Assembly (NCBI GenBank): GCA_016794945.1
Contig: JAEUIX010000027.1
Coordinates: 1 to 5,499, forward strand
Direction: 5' to 3'
Source of the DNA: Phycisphaerae bacterium
GTDB lineage: Bacteria > Planctomycetota > Phycisphaerae > Phycisphaerales > UBA1924
DNA: 5,499 nucleotides
The translations under genes and the position numbers were made by a program. This document shows, in pieces, positions 4,986 to 5,499 of the stretch. Under the pieces are notes generated by a model. The model did not search any database. It saw only the letters and a list, made by a program, of their open reading frames with translations, and was not told the origin of the DNA. The number at the start of each line of letters is the position of its first letter. Positions within the stretch are counted from its first letter, which is position 1.

Positions 4986-5499
4986 GCGGCCACCCCGGCG
5001 GCCTGCGCCGGGCGCTGGCGGCCATGGGCACGCGGTTCGAGGTCGTCGTGGCCGGCGCGCCCGGGCCGCTGGCGGCCGCCGCCGCCGACGAGGCCGTGGC
5101 CCGAATCGCCGAGTTGCACGCCCGGTGGAGCCGCTTCGACGCCGCGAGCGTTGTTTCCGGCGTCAACCGAGCGGCCCGTGCGCGGCCCGTGCGCGTCGAG
5201 GCCGAGACGTTCGCGCTGCTGCGCCTGGCGAAGGGAATCTCCGGCGCCTCGGGCGGCGCGTTCGACCCGACGCTCTCCGGGCGCATGAACATGGTCGAAC
5301 TCGATGAAGCGGAACTGACCGTGCGGTTCGGCGCGCCCGACCTGGCGCTGGACCTGGGCGCGATCGCCAAGGGCGCGGCGATCGACGCGGCGGCGGCGGT
5401 GCTGCGCGAGGCGGGCGTGCCGGGGGCGCTGGTGCACGGGGGGACGAGCAGCGTGTGGGCGGTTGGACGGGATGCGGGCGGAGCGCCATGGCGGGTTCG
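4982..5499 (+). CDS. apbE: FAD:protein FMN transferase (ApbE-like), 3' end missing
   Basis: 172 complete codons to the right edge. ApbE enzymes split FAD and attach FMN to a threonine or serine of a target protein with the help of Mg2+. Family marks: MGTRFEV (15-21), WSRFDAASVVSGVNRA (49-64), GGAFDPT (91-97), LDLGAIAKGAAID (123-135), and HGGTSSVWAVG (152-162), where classical ApbE has a GGD-type loop. The C-terminal metal-binding Asp/Thr region lies beyond the window. Between FDPT and the VELDEAELTVRF strand (105-116) only a few residues remain, where I recall most family members having roughly 30-40 more. No signal peptide or lipobox is seen, so this copy looks cytoplasmic unless the true start differs. 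The ATG at 4982 overlaps the upstream stop; Met15 at 5024 is an alternative start next to the first conserved motif. No D/SGA(T/S)-type flavinylation site is seen in the upstream oxidoreductase, so the target is elsewhere or absent. Confidence 0.85.
   Translation, partial: MSGHPGGLRRALAAMGTRFEVVVAGAPGPLAAAAADEAVARIAELHARWSRFDAASVVSGVNRAARARPVRVEAETFALLRLAKGISGASGGAFDPTLSGRMNMVELDEAELTVRFGAPDLALDLGAIAKGAAIDAAAAVLREAGVPGALVHGGTSSVWAVGRDAGGAPWRV
5171..5195 (+). repeat. 11-base tandem repeat inside apbE
   Basis: The unit GCGGCCCGTGC occurs twice in a row (5171-5181 and 5182-5192), and the match runs three bases into a third unit. It encodes part of the variable linker around AARARPVR (residues 64-71). 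The period is not a multiple of three, so gain or loss of one unit would shift the frame. The present frame is intact on both sides, since family motifs occur before and after it. Confidence 0.8.

Overview
The window is very GC-rich. Third codon positions are almost all G or C, and the genes are tightly packed. Its contents point to a bacterium of the Planctomycetes type, possibly the Phycisphaerae. The strongest hints are a Tat-exported Gfo/Idh/MocA oxidoreductase, which planctomycetes carry in many copies, and a DUF4340 membrane-anchored protein. This is an inference from gene content and composition; no marker gene here fixes the taxon.

Left part (1-1871): the first 23 codons of a secreted protein run off the left edge on the minus strand. 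Next is a 184-base divergent intergenic region with a 14-base perfect palindrome, a hairpin and candidate promoters for both directions. metF (5,10-methylenetetrahydrofolate reductase) follows on the plus strand. It converges, with only 6 bases between the stop codons, on a minus-strand class I glutamine amidotransferase of the peptidase C26 (PuuD-like) family.

Middle (1872-3581): a 45-base divergent gap leads to a 493-residue protein with one N-terminal membrane segment and repeated DUF4340-like units. A tRNA-Val(CAC) gene follows, with a good sigma70-like promoter in front and a rho-independent terminator behind.

Right part (3582-5499): a promoter and a Shine-Dalgarno site precede a Gfo/Idh/MocA oxidoreductase with a twin-arginine signal and a lipobox. 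Its stop codon overlaps the start of an ApbE-like FAD:protein FMN transferase (ATGA), which runs off the right edge. These two genes look like a translationally coupled operon and are the only clear multi-gene unit here. The other genes appear to be independent housekeeping or envelope genes.

I found no CRISPR array, insertion sequence, phage gene or convincing new multi-gene system. The points most worth a second look are the divergent control region before metF, an apparently shortened ApbE core, an Arg-to-Gly change in the MetF FAD site, and the coupling of an exported oxidoreductase to an ApbE that seems to lack an export signal.
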